DNA of 64,000 bases from Igneacidithiobacillus sp041146875 (GTDB lineage: Bacteria > Pseudomonadota > Gammaproteobacteria > Acidithiobacillales > Acidithiobacillaceae). Location of the stretch: NCBI RefSeq assembly GCF_041146875.1, contig NZ_JBFRXP010000001.1, forward strand, positions 62,001 through 126,000, given 5' to 3'. A model generated the notes under the pieces. That model saw only the letters and a program-made list of their open reading frames with translations. It did no database searches and was not told the origin of the DNA. The position numbers and the translations under genes were made by a program. The stretch's first letter is position 1, and each line of letters starts with the position of its first letter. This document shows positions 17,449 to 24,805 of this stretch, piece by piece.

Positions 17449-18345
17449 GTGACTGACAACGATGTAGTCTCCAAAGACCTGCTCAAACGGGTGGCGGTGG
17501 ACATTGCCCGCATCCTGCTGCACTGGCCCGTAGACCAGGCGGAGATTCTGGAAAGCAACCACCAGCGGATGGAAGAGCGCCGTTCCGACCTGGTGGCGCG
17601 GATGCAAGGCCCAGACGGGAGTTTCATCCTCCACATCGAGATCCAGAACGCGAACGACCCGAAAATGCTCTGGCGCATGTTGCGTTACCGGTCGGACCTG
17701 CTCTTTTACGATGAACAGGACATCCGCCAGGTAGTCGTCTACATCGGCAAGAGACGCTGCACCATGGCCGATAGCCTCACCCAATTCGACCTCCGGTATC
17801 ACTACAAAATCGTTGATATGCATCAGGTTGACTGCGAATCCCTGCTGCGGGAGGATACTCCGGAAGCGGTGGTCTTGGCGGTGCTCTGTGATTTCAAAGG
17901 CCGCCCGGCCCAGGAGTTGGTTCAGCACATCGTCCAGCGTCTGGTGGCCCTGACCGGCGAAGACAGCGTCCGATTCCGTAACTGTTTCACCGCCTTGGAA
18001 CTTTTGTCCAAAAACCGTGATCTGCAAGAAACCGTCAAGGAGGCCGAAGCCATGTTGAGCAACGTCAAAATCACCGAACTGCCCTCCTATGAACTGGGGA
18101 TGGAACGGGGGATGGAACGGGGGATGGAACGGGGTATCGCGCAGGGACATCGAAGCGGCGTCCTCGAAGGCCAGTTACAAGCCGAGCGCGCCACCCTGCT
18201 GCGGCTGTTAAACCGCCGCTTTCAGCATGTCCCTTCTCGGGTAGAGGCGCAGGTGCAGGAAGCCGGCGCCGAGGACCTGACCCACTGGCTGGACCAGATT
18301 CTGGATGCCCAGCGCCTGGAAGACCTCTTCGGGCCGCAGGGCTAA
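17449..18345 (+). CDS. Rpn-family recombination-promoting nuclease / DUF4351 protein
   Basis: A 298-residue protein of the PD-(D/E)XK-like Rpn/transposase_31 group. Members are DNA endonucleases linked to horizontally acquired genes. The N-terminus has DLVARMQGPDGSFILHIEIQ (the E-x-Q nuclease strand) and FYDEQDIRQVVVYIG. The C-terminus has the LLRLLNRRF-type DUF4351 helical module. A GMER tetrapeptide is repeated three times at about residues 217-228, encoded by a perfect 12-bp tandem repeat. The start is GTG 17449 after a GGGAG-like site. An open frame on the opposite strand (17341-18150) is a shadow. Confidence 0.85.
   Translation: MTDNDVVSKDLLKRVAVDIARILLHWPVDQAEILESNHQRMEERRSDLVARMQGPDGSFILHIEIQNANDPKMLWRMLRYRSDLLFYDEQDIRQVVVYIGKRRCTMADSLTQFDLRYHYKIVDMHQVDCESLLREDTPEAVVLAVLCDFKGRPAQELVQHIVQRLVALTGEDSVRFRNCFTALELLSKNRDLQETVKEAEAMLSNVKITELPSYELGMERGMERGMERGIAQGHRSGVLEGQLQAERATLLRLLNRRFQHVPSRVEAQVQEAGAEDLTHWLDQILDAQRLEDLFGPQG
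18097..18132 (+). repeat. Three perfect 12-bp repeats encoding GMER
   Basis: GGGATGGAACGG occurs three times in register inside the Rpn-family gene, giving GMERGMERGMER before the C-terminal module. Copy-number change would add or remove four residues without a frameshift. Confidence 0.95.
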
Positions 18346-18567
18346 CGGCGCCGCGCCTGGTTTCTTACCCCTTGGCCATCTCCGGCCACAGCGCCGCCGT
18401 CAGTCTCCCCAGGCCACACTTGGTACCACTGCTCTTGAAGCACCACCAAAAGCACCTGCTCTGTGCTCTGGGCCCAGGTGAGATAGGGATGGATGACCTT
18501 GCGGGTAAGGTTGTTTTACATTACCATAAAAAACATCCATCTACACGCATTGCGAGGGCATAACGCT

Positions 18568-18819
18568 ATGGCCATATTGACGATTACTGCACGGGGACAA
18601 GTCACTTTCCGGAAGGACGTACTGCAACATATGGGCATCCGGCCAGGCGACAAAATTGACCTGGAGCTACTTCCAGATGGTCGGGGTGTTATCAAGGCGG
18701 CGCGCGCCTCTGGGACGATAGCTGGTTTTGTCGGTCTACTCGCAAACAAAACGCAGAAGGTTGCCACGATTGCGGAAATCAACGAGGCGGCTGCCCAAGG
18801 ATGGGCAGGCAAGCAATGA
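18568..18819 (+). CDS. AbrB/SpoVT-type antitoxin
   Basis: An 84-residue protein starting MAILTITARGQVTFRKDVLQ, the swapped-hairpin AbrB domain, with MGIRPGDKIDLELLPDGRG following. ATG 18568 is preceded by GAGG at a somewhat long spacing. It overlaps the PIN gene start (ATGA), making it the antitoxin of that pair. The 222 bp before it hold no gene I recognise. Confidence 0.87.
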   Translation: MAILTITARGQVTFRKDVLQHMGIRPGDKIDLELLPDGRGVIKAARASGTIAGFVGLLANKTQKVATIAEINEAAAQGWAGKQ

Positions 18820-19217
18820 AGGTAACGGTAGATACCAATGTCTTGGTGCGCGCAGTCGTCCGCGACGATCCCGTGCAAGCGAGCCTTGCTGTCAGCGTCT
18901 TGACCGACGCCGAAGTCATCGCCGTGGCGTTGCCGTGCCTATGCGAATTGGTTTGGGTGTTGCTGCGGGTATATGGTATTCCACGCGCCGATGTGGCTGC
19001 TGCGATCCGAGCTCTCATAGCCACCGCCAACGTGGAGGTGAACCGGCCCGCCGTAGAAGCGGGATTGGTGGTACTCGACGCAGGCGGCGATTTTGCCGAC
19101 GGTGTCATTGCCTATGAGGGCCACTGGCTTGGCGGGGAAACCTTCGTTTCTTTCGACAAAAAAGCGGTTGCACTGCTCACCACTCAGGGACACGCAACGC
19201 GCCTTTTGGGCGAGTAA
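18816..19217 (+). CDS. PIN-domain toxin partnered with AbrB antitoxin
   Basis: A 133-residue PIN toxin: MKVTVDTNVLVRAVVRDD, Glu in LCELVWVLLR, Asp in GGDFADGVIAYEG and SFDKKAVALL at the C-terminus. The start is ATG 18816, overlapping the antitoxin stop by 4 bp; the longer frame from 18801 lies inside the antitoxin. The 224 bp after it, up to the IS, hold no gene I can name. Confidence 0.89.
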   Translation: MKVTVDTNVLVRAVVRDDPVQASLAVSVLTDAEVIAVALPCLCELVWVLLRVYGIPRADVAAAIRALIATANVEVNRPAVEAGLVVLDAGGDFADGVIAYEGHWLGGETFVSFDKKAVALLTTQGHATRLLGE

Positions 19218-19425
19218 GCGGTGTCAAACTCAGACTCCCTCACGCTACATCAATGGGGGGCAGCGCTGGGCAGATCGCCTCACCCGCCAGGTCGCCGCAA
19301 ACCTCTTTGGCCCCGATGCACACCCCCTCTGGTATACTCGTCACCTATGGCGATCCTGCTTCAAAGTCATACACGGAAACAACCTAGTATAGGTAGAGAC
19401 ATCCAAATCGAGTGCCAAAGGTGGT

Positions 19426-19441
19426 GGACGCATACACGCCA
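19426..19441 (+). repeat. Left target-site duplication of the insertion sequence
   Basis: GGACGCATACACGCCA, identical to 20888-20903, directly abuts the left tip of the IS. The next base, T, is also shared, so the duplication is 16 or 17 bp. Confidence 0.9.
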
Positions 19442-20887
19442 TGTTAGCCCCAAGCAGTAATGTCCCCTTTGTCCCATTCTAGAATGTCCCCTTCGACTGG
19501 CGGAGGGGGAGCGGATGGGCAAGGGGTGCATAACAATGAGTCATCAAGAGATAGATCGCGTGGCGTTGCTGCAATCGCTGCTGAGCAAGCAGCTGCGGCA
19601 GCGGGAAGTAGCGGAGCGCCTGGGCCTCAGTGTGCGGCAGGTGAAACGGCTGGTAGCGCGCTACCGCGCCGAAGGGGCTGCCGGGCTGGTTTCCCGGCAA
19701 CGGGGACGGCAGCCTAACAATGCGATTCCTGAGGCAACCCGTGCGGCGGTCATGGATCTGGTGCGCCGCCGCTATGCGGACTTTGGGCCCACCCTGGCGC
19801 GGGAGAAGCTGGTCGAGCAGCACGGTGTCCGCCTTTCGGTGGAGACACTGCGCCAGTGGATGGTGGCCGAGGCCTTGTGGGTGCCCAAGGGACGCAAACG
19901 GGCGGCCATCCATCAACGGCGCCCGCGCCGGCCCTGCTTCGGGGAGCTGATCCAAATCGATGGCTCTCCCCATGACTGGTTTGAGGATCGGGGCCCACGC
20001 TGTACCCTGCTGGTGTTCATCGACGATGCCACGAGCCGCCTCATGGCCCTGCACTTCGTCCCGGCGGAGAGCACGCACGCCTACCTGGAGACCTTGAAGG
20101 GGTACTTGAGTACCTATGGTCGCCCCGTTGCCCTGTACTCGGACAAGCACAGCGTCTTCCGGGTCAACCGCCCCGATCAGGAGGGGACGCCTACCCAGTT
20201 CACCCGCGCCCTGCAAACCCTGGATATTCAGGCTATCCATGCAAACACACCCCAAGCCAAGGGCCGGGTCGAGCGTGCCAACCAGACTCTGCAAGACCGC
20301 TTGGTTAAGGAATTGCGCCTGCGCGGGATCTCCGACAGCGACACGGCCAACGCCTTTCTGCCCGAGTTCATCGCTGACTACAACGCCCGCTTTGCTACTC
20401 CTCCCCAGCAACCCCAGGATGCCCACCGACCGCTGCTACACAGCACCGAAGATCTCGCCTTGAACCTCAGCGTGCAGCAGACCCGCAAGCTCTCCAAGAA
20501 CTTGACCTTCCAGTTCAAAAACCGCGAATACCAGCTCCTGGGATACGGCAAGGGCTACCGCCTGCGGGGCGCCCTGGTTACCGTCTGCGAGGCCGCCGAT
20601 GGCACCGTTACTCTCCTCCATCAAGGGCAGCCACTAGCCTATCGTCTCCTAGCTGAAGGCGAGCCACCCATCCCCCTGGAAGACGAAAAGAGCCTGCACC
20701 TGCGGGTAGAACAAGCCCAGCAGGAACAGGCTCAGCGCAGCATCTGGAAGCCCGCTCCTGACCACCCTTGGCGACGCTACGCCCAGCCTACTACCCCGAT
20801 ACCCACCGCTTCCGGCCCTACCTGATCTGCTCAAAGGGGACATTCCTGCTTGGCACAAAAGGGGACATTTCTGTTTGGCGTTGACAG
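19442..20887 (+). mobile_element. Insertion sequence of the IS1202/ISNCY type, about 1.45 kb
   Basis: One transposase gene flanked by terminal inverted repeats. The left end TGTTAGCCCCAAGCAGTAAT matches the reverse complement of the right end (TGTCAACGCCAAACAGAAAT) at about 15 of 20 positions. Inside each end AATGTCCCCTT occurs twice, 24-25 bp apart (19459 and 19483; inverted at 20834 and 20859). A 16-bp direct repeat flanks the element. Removing one repeat rebuilds an inverted repeat AAGGTGGT...ACCACCTT around the insertion point. Long target duplications fit the IS1202 group, as I recall the family. Intact gene plus intact duplication suggests recent arrival. Ends are accurate to about 1 bp. 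Confidence 0.87.
19515..20825 (+). CDS. IS1202/ISNCY-family DDE transposase
   Basis: A 436-residue transposase. The N-terminal helix-turn-helix (LRQREVAERLGLSVRQVKRL) is followed by a second DNA-binding part and an RNase-H-fold catalytic core. Likely DDE residues are Asp in LIQIDGSPHDWF, Asp in VALYSDKHSVFR and Glu in KGRVERANQTLQDR. The C-terminus includes the strand-rich FQFKNREYQLLGYGKGYRLR module. ATG 19515 follows a strong GAGGGGGAG; ATG 19536 is an alternative. It appears uninterrupted and is probably active. Confidence 0.9.
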   Translation: MGKGCITMSHQEIDRVALLQSLLSKQLRQREVAERLGLSVRQVKRLVARYRAEGAAGLVSRQRGRQPNNAIPEATRAAVMDLVRRRYADFGPTLAREKLVEQHGVRLSVETLRQWMVAEALWVPKGRKRAAIHQRRPRRPCFGELIQIDGSPHDWFEDRGPRCTLLVFIDDATSRLMALHFVPAESTHAYLETLKGYLSTYGRPVALYSDKHSVFRVNRPDQEGTPTQFTRALQTLDIQAIHANTPQAKGRVERANQTLQDRLVKELRLRGISDSDTANAFLPEFIADYNARFATPPQQPQDAHRPLLHSTEDLALNLSVQQTRKLSKNLTFQFKNREYQLLGYGKGYRLRGALVTVCEAADGTVTLLHQGQPLAYRLLAEGEPPIPLEDEKSLHLRVEQAQQEQAQRSIWKPAPDHPWRRYAQPTTPIPTASGPT

Positions 20888-20903
20888 GGACGCATACACG
20901 CCA
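20888..20903 (+). repeat. Right target-site duplication of the insertion sequence
   Basis: Second copy of GGACGCATACACGCCA, abutting the right IS end and identical to 19426-19441. Confidence 0.9.
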
Positions 20904-20976
20904 TTGACCACCTTCCCCTGGCTCGGCTATCGTCCGTCCTGGAGGCCGAAAGCCACGATACGATCAGGAGTGCGCC

Positions 20977-21282
20977 ATGACCGCCGCCCATCGCTACGCC
21001 ACCTACGAAGACCTGCTTGATCTACCCGAAAACGTCGTGGGTGAGATCATTGCCGGCGAACTACACACCCATCCCCGGCCGGCACCGGCCCATGCCCAGG
21101 CATCATCCAGCCTGGGGGCGGACCTTGGACAGCCTTTTGGTCGGGGACGTGGAGGCCCTGGCATTTCGGTTGCAGGGTGGAAGGCCCTGCGCCCCCCGCC
21201 CAATCACACTTGGCCCTGCAGGCTAGCGCGTAGGCACCGTCCATTCTGGATGGCTTTACTCCTCGCATCTGCGGGCGCATGA
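20977..21282 (+). pseudogene. Uma2-family nuclease remnant
   Basis: Begins like an intact Uma2 (DUF820) restriction-endonuclease-fold protein: MTAAHRYATYEDLLDLPENV, then VGEIIAGELHTHPRPAPAHA and GRGRGGPG. Where the family continues with a GGWWILDEPELHL-type core, this copy turns into unrelated sequence (ISVAGWKALRPPP), so the catalytic part is missing by internal deletion or rearrangement. Intact proteins have about 180-200 residues; only about the first 62 codons are recognisable. GGAG lies 7 nt before the ATG. Confidence 0.72.
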
Positions 21283-21295
21283 AGGCATCCCGGCA

Positions 21296-22831
21296 GTGAA
21301 CGACCCCGCTCCTTCATCCCAGCCCTCCCATGCCGCCGAAAGCCCGCAACACGGCCCGAGCATCGCCCGCTCCACCTTGATCAATGTCGCCGGGGCGTTG
21401 CTACCTGCGGGACTCCTCTTGGTCACTGTACCGCTTTATCTGCACCGCATTGGAGAGGCACGCTACGGCGTGTTGGCCATCGTTTGGCTGCTTCTGGGGT
21501 ATTTTGCCGTATTCGATTTGGGCTTCGGCCGTGCCGTTGCCAACCGCATGGCGACTTTGTATAACGCCCAGCCCGCCGAAAGGCAGCAGGTATTCTGGAC
21601 CGGTCTGCTCATCAGTGTCGCGACGGGGCTCATGGGGGGGCTACTGTTGTACCTCATGGGGGATTGGCTCTTTGCCAGCGTCTTTTCTGCGCCGCCCATG
21701 TTGCGCCTGGAGGTAGAACAGGCCATGCCGTGGCTGCTTTTAGCGCTGCCACTCATTATTGTCATCTCCTTGTTGGCCGGTGCCCTAGAAGGGCGGCAAG
21801 CCTTCCTTGCCCTCAATGTGGGACAAATGGCAGGAACCCTGGGCTACCAGATTTTTCCACTGGTGGTGGCCTATAGTGGCAAGGTCTCTCTCGCCTATCT
21901 CATTCCGGCAGCCATTGCAGGACGTTTCTTGAGTGCAATAGTGCTTTTCTACGGGTGCTACCGATCGGTACCCTTAACGCTGCGGCCCAGCGTTTCTGGC
22001 AAGCTCATCAAACCGCTGTTGGGGTACGGTGGCTGGATTACCGTAACGGGCGTGGTGGGTCCGTTGCTAACGGTATTCGATCGCTTCCTGATTGCTGCAA
22101 AGCTCGGGGTGATTGCGGTTACGTCGTACACCGTACCCTACAATCTGGTCCTGTACTTTTCAGTGCTTCCTGCAAGTCTACAAACCGCGTTGTTTCCCCG
22201 CTTTGCCATGGTGGAACAGGCGTCTGCCAAACAATTACTGCGCCAAGCTACCTTGACCATCGCCGCCATTCTTACCCCGGTGATCGCGATGGCGGAGTTT
22301 CTGATCAAGCCTTTTTTGCTTCTTTGGATAGGCCAACCGCTTGCCAGCCACGCCGCCCCGGTGGGGCAAATCTTGTTGCTGGGGATTTGGGTCAATTCCT
22401 TGGCCTTTGTACCATTCTCATATTTGCAAGCGTCGGGCCGACCAGATATACCCGCAAAGCTTCATGTGCTGGAGTTGGTGCCGTTCGTTCTCTTGCTGTG
22501 GGTGTTGATCGTACAGTTTGGTGTGGTGGGTGCTGCCTGGGCGTGGGTGATCCGTGTCTTGGCGGATGCGCTGCTGCTTTTTTGGTTTGCTCGTGGGATG
22601 GACATTTTACGGGACATGCTTTTTGGATCGTTGCTACTCTTGGCTTCATTCGTGTCGGTTTGGTACCTACCCATGAGCTTGGGTATACCATATGCTGTTC
22701 TTACGTTCGTTCTTGTAGTGGCTGTTGGGCTATGGTGCTACCGGATAGCGCCACGAGAGTTGACAGATGTTGTTGGCAACTTCGAACATCGAGTAAAAAA
22801 TTATTTATCAAAAGAGTGTAAAAAAGCATGA
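21296..22831 (+). CDS. Wzx-type polysaccharide flippase
   Basis: A 511-residue integral membrane protein with about 12-14 helices of the MATE/oligosaccharide flippase superfamily. It is expected to flip undecaprenyl-linked repeat units to the periplasm. The N-terminal STLINVAGALLPAGLLLVTV and RYGVLAIVWLLLGYFAVFDL regions are typical Wzx. The start is GTG 21296, just after the Uma2 remnant. The stop overlaps the methyltransferase start (ATGA), beginning a three-gene plus-strand operon. It implies a Wzy-dependent polymer besides the ABC-exported one. Confidence 0.88.
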   Translation: MNDPAPSSQPSHAAESPQHGPSIARSTLINVAGALLPAGLLLVTVPLYLHRIGEARYGVLAIVWLLLGYFAVFDLGFGRAVANRMATLYNAQPAERQQVFWTGLLISVATGLMGGLLLYLMGDWLFASVFSAPPMLRLEVEQAMPWLLLALPLIIVISLLAGALEGRQAFLALNVGQMAGTLGYQIFPLVVAYSGKVSLAYLIPAAIAGRFLSAIVLFYGCYRSVPLTLRPSVSGKLIKPLLGYGGWITVTGVVGPLLTVFDRFLIAAKLGVIAVTSYTVPYNLVLYFSVLPASLQTALFPRFAMVEQASAKQLLRQATLTIAAILTPVIAMAEFLIKPFLLLWIGQPLASHAAPVGQILLLGIWVNSLAFVPFSYLQASGRPDIPAKLHVLELVPFVLLLWVLIVQFGVVGAAWAWVIRVLADALLLFWFARGMDILRDMLFGSLLLLASFVSVWYLPMSLGIPYAVLTFVLVVAVGLWCYRIAPRELTDVVGNFEHRVKNYLSKECKKA

Positions 22832-23886
22832 CGGATCTGGAGAATGATTTAGGGGACTGGCCAGAAGACGAACTGGAGTATTTGGACCAATGTCCTGTTT
22901 GTGGACGCAATGAATCCAAGCTACTGTATGAAGGCGTGACGGATCGGGTATTTTTCTCTGCACCCGGAAAATGGACACTATACCAATGTAAGGGCTGTGG
23001 CTCAGCTTATTTGAATCCGCGACCGACTCCAGCGTCGATTGGCTTAGCCTATCAATCGTATTTTACGCACGAAGAATCAGAAGATCTGGTCCCCCATGGC
23101 GGATTGCGGCGCCTAAAAAGAAGTCTGCGTAATGGTTATTTGAACAGCTGTTATAAAGCTTCCCTGGAGCCTAGCAATAAGCTCGGGGCCTGGCTGATAC
23201 CAATGCTTCCGCAACGGAGGAGAATTGACGAATCTGTGCGGCACTTACCTAGCCATAACGAGTCAAAAAGGGTTTTGAATATTGGTTGTGGCAATGGACA
23301 TTTTTTAAAGACCGCCATACAACTTGGGTGGGAAGCATGGGGAATTGATCTGGATGAAAAGGCAGTCGAGGTAGCAAGGCGCACCGGCGCAAATGTGTCG
23401 GTGGGCGGTTTTCCAGATACCGGCCTTCCATCAGAATCCTTTGACTATATAACGTTAAATCATGTGATAGAGCATGTGCATTCTCCACTAGATGCATTGA
23501 AGGAGGTTTATCGGCTATTGAAGCCGGGAGGGAAGATATGGATAGCGACACCCAATATAAATAGTATCGGTCATTGTATCTTTGGAAGGCATTGGCTAAA
23601 TTTGGACCCACCAAGACATCTGGTGATTTTTAATATCAATTCGCTTCATGATATTCTAAGGCTGGCAGGGTTCGGTGCTATCCATAGTATTTACTCTGTG
23701 ACGCCCTCTAGGGGTGTATATGAAGCAAGTTTTCGTATAAATATTGGTCTGGATCCTTTTGAAGAGGTTGGTAGTGACCTTCCAATTATTTTTCATTTTA
23801 GATCTATGATTGAAGATTTTTTGGCGAAGATAAAGCCGATAGTTGGCGAACAGCTGATGGTTATATCTAGGCGAGAAAAGCTGTGA
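22828..23886 (+). CDS. SAM-dependent methyltransferase with N-terminal zinc-ribbon-like motif
   Basis: A 352-residue class I methyltransferase. The N-terminus has CPVCGRNESK and, 30-odd residues later, CKGCGSAYLNPRP, a four-cysteine motif common in polysaccharide-cluster methyltransferases. Motif I is VLNIGCGNGHFLKTA; the post-motif acidic residue lies in AWGIDLDEKAVEVARR. FDYITLNHVIEHVHSPLDAL is typical of the Methyltransf_11/23 group. The last third is visibly more AT-rich than the core genes, a sign of recent acquisition. Probably modifies a sugar of the Wzx-dependent polymer; the acceptor is unknown. Confidence 0.87.
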   Translation: MTDLENDLGDWPEDELEYLDQCPVCGRNESKLLYEGVTDRVFFSAPGKWTLYQCKGCGSAYLNPRPTPASIGLAYQSYFTHEESEDLVPHGGLRRLKRSLRNGYLNSCYKASLEPSNKLGAWLIPMLPQRRRIDESVRHLPSHNESKRVLNIGCGNGHFLKTAIQLGWEAWGIDLDEKAVEVARRTGANVSVGGFPDTGLPSESFDYITLNHVIEHVHSPLDALKEVYRLLKPGGKIWIATPNINSIGHCIFGRHWLNLDPPRHLVIFNINSLHDILRLAGFGAIHSIYSVTPSRGVYEASFRINIGLDPFEEVGSDLPIIFHFRSMIEDFLAKIKPIVGEQLMVISRREKL

Positions 23887-24791
23887 CGATTTTCGCTGTT
23901 ATCGTGACTTTTAATCCACAAATGCGTTATTTTGAGAGGCTTTTAACCAGTATTTGCTCGCAGGTTGATGGTATTGTAGTGGTGGATAATGCCTCTAATT
24001 CAGGTCTTGTTGGCCAAATCGTAAAGGGGTATGAGAGTGTTGTGTTTGTTGCGCTTGATGAAAACTTAGGGATCGCGGCTGCCCTGAACATAGGTTTTGA
24101 TTATGCTATTAGTTTGGGTGCCGATTATGTTATCACGCTTGATCAGGACAGCGTGCTCGAAACAAACCTAGTTAAATCGCTGTTATCTGCATACTTGGAA
24201 CTCATCCATATGGGTTATAACCCTTCCGTAGTAGGTTCGCGATATCGGGACATAAGCAATGGAGAAATATCCGATAATTTAAAATTTACGTACTTTCGAA
24301 CTCGTCCGGTTCATGATCCGTTGGTTTTGGGCAGGCTTGTCCCAGTTGATTTTGTTATTACCTCGGGTTCGTTTCTATCATTGGAGGTCTATAATCAGGT
24401 TGGCCCAATGCGGGAAGAATTGTTTATAGACCACGTAGATACGGAATGGGTTTTGAGGGCAAGTCATGCAGGATTCCAGTCTTACAGTCTTCAAAGTCCA
24501 TGTATAAATCATTCTCTGGGAGAGTTTAGGAAAAGAGTTTGGTTCGGGCGTTGGCGCAATATTCCATTCCATAAGCCATTTCGGTATTACTATATTTTTC
24601 GTAACGCCATCTTGGTTATGAAGCAAGAAAATATCAGTAAGAAATGGAAAATCATGGAGACGCAAAGGATGATTAAAATGGCTATCTTTATGTGTATCAT
24701 GTCACCGGAGAGGCTAGCGATTCTTCGTTATATGATGAAAGGCGTGGTGCATGGTCTTCGCGGGATTGGCGGGAAATTGCGGGAAAATTGA
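23883..24791 (+). CDS. Family 2 glycosyltransferase (rhamnosyltransferase-like)
   Basis: A 302-residue GT2 enzyme: FAVIVTFNPQ at the N-terminus, VVVDNASNSG, NLGIAAALNIGFDYAISLGA and the DxD-type LDQDS motif at about residue 94, then FIDHVDTEWVLRA. This pattern matches WbbL/RfbN-type rhamnosyltransferases, though the sugar donor is inferred. The start is GTG 23883, overlapping the methyltransferase stop. Base composition is AT-rich compared with the region to its right. It converges on the next gene with 14 bp between stops; an AT-rich hairpin AAGATTT/AAATCTT lies at 24799-24817. Confidence 0.88.
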   Translation: MTIFAVIVTFNPQMRYFERLLTSICSQVDGIVVVDNASNSGLVGQIVKGYESVVFVALDENLGIAAALNIGFDYAISLGADYVITLDQDSVLETNLVKSLLSAYLELIHMGYNPSVVGSRYRDISNGEISDNLKFTYFRTRPVHDPLVLGRLVPVDFVITSGSFLSLEVYNQVGPMREELFIDHVDTEWVLRASHAGFQSYSLQSPCINHSLGEFRKRVWFGRWRNIPFHKPFRYYYIFRNAILVMKQENISKKWKIMETQRMIKMAIFMCIMSPERLAILRYMMKGVVHGLRGIGGKLREN

Positions 24792-24805
24792 AGCGATAAA
24801 GATTT

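Noticed and set aside
17341..18150. 269-codon frame antisense to the Rpn-family gene
   Set aside because: Starts with PPFHPPFHPPFHP, the reverse of the GMER repeat; no family features.
18346..18567. Open frames before the AbrB antitoxin
   Set aside because: Neither strand gives a convincing start or motif; treated as non-coding leader or remnant.
19218..19425. Frame reading RYINGGQRWADRLTRQVAAN left of the IS
   Set aside because: Looks protein-like but has no start site and no family I recognise; probably eroded sequence.
19479..20426. 315-codon frame antisense to the transposase
   Set aside because: Shadow of a GC-rich coding sequence; the plus-strand DDE motifs are clear.
19426..20903. 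dif/XerCD site as target of the IS
   Set aside because: The rebuilt empty site has inverted arms, but its sequence does not match the XerC/XerD half-sites I know.
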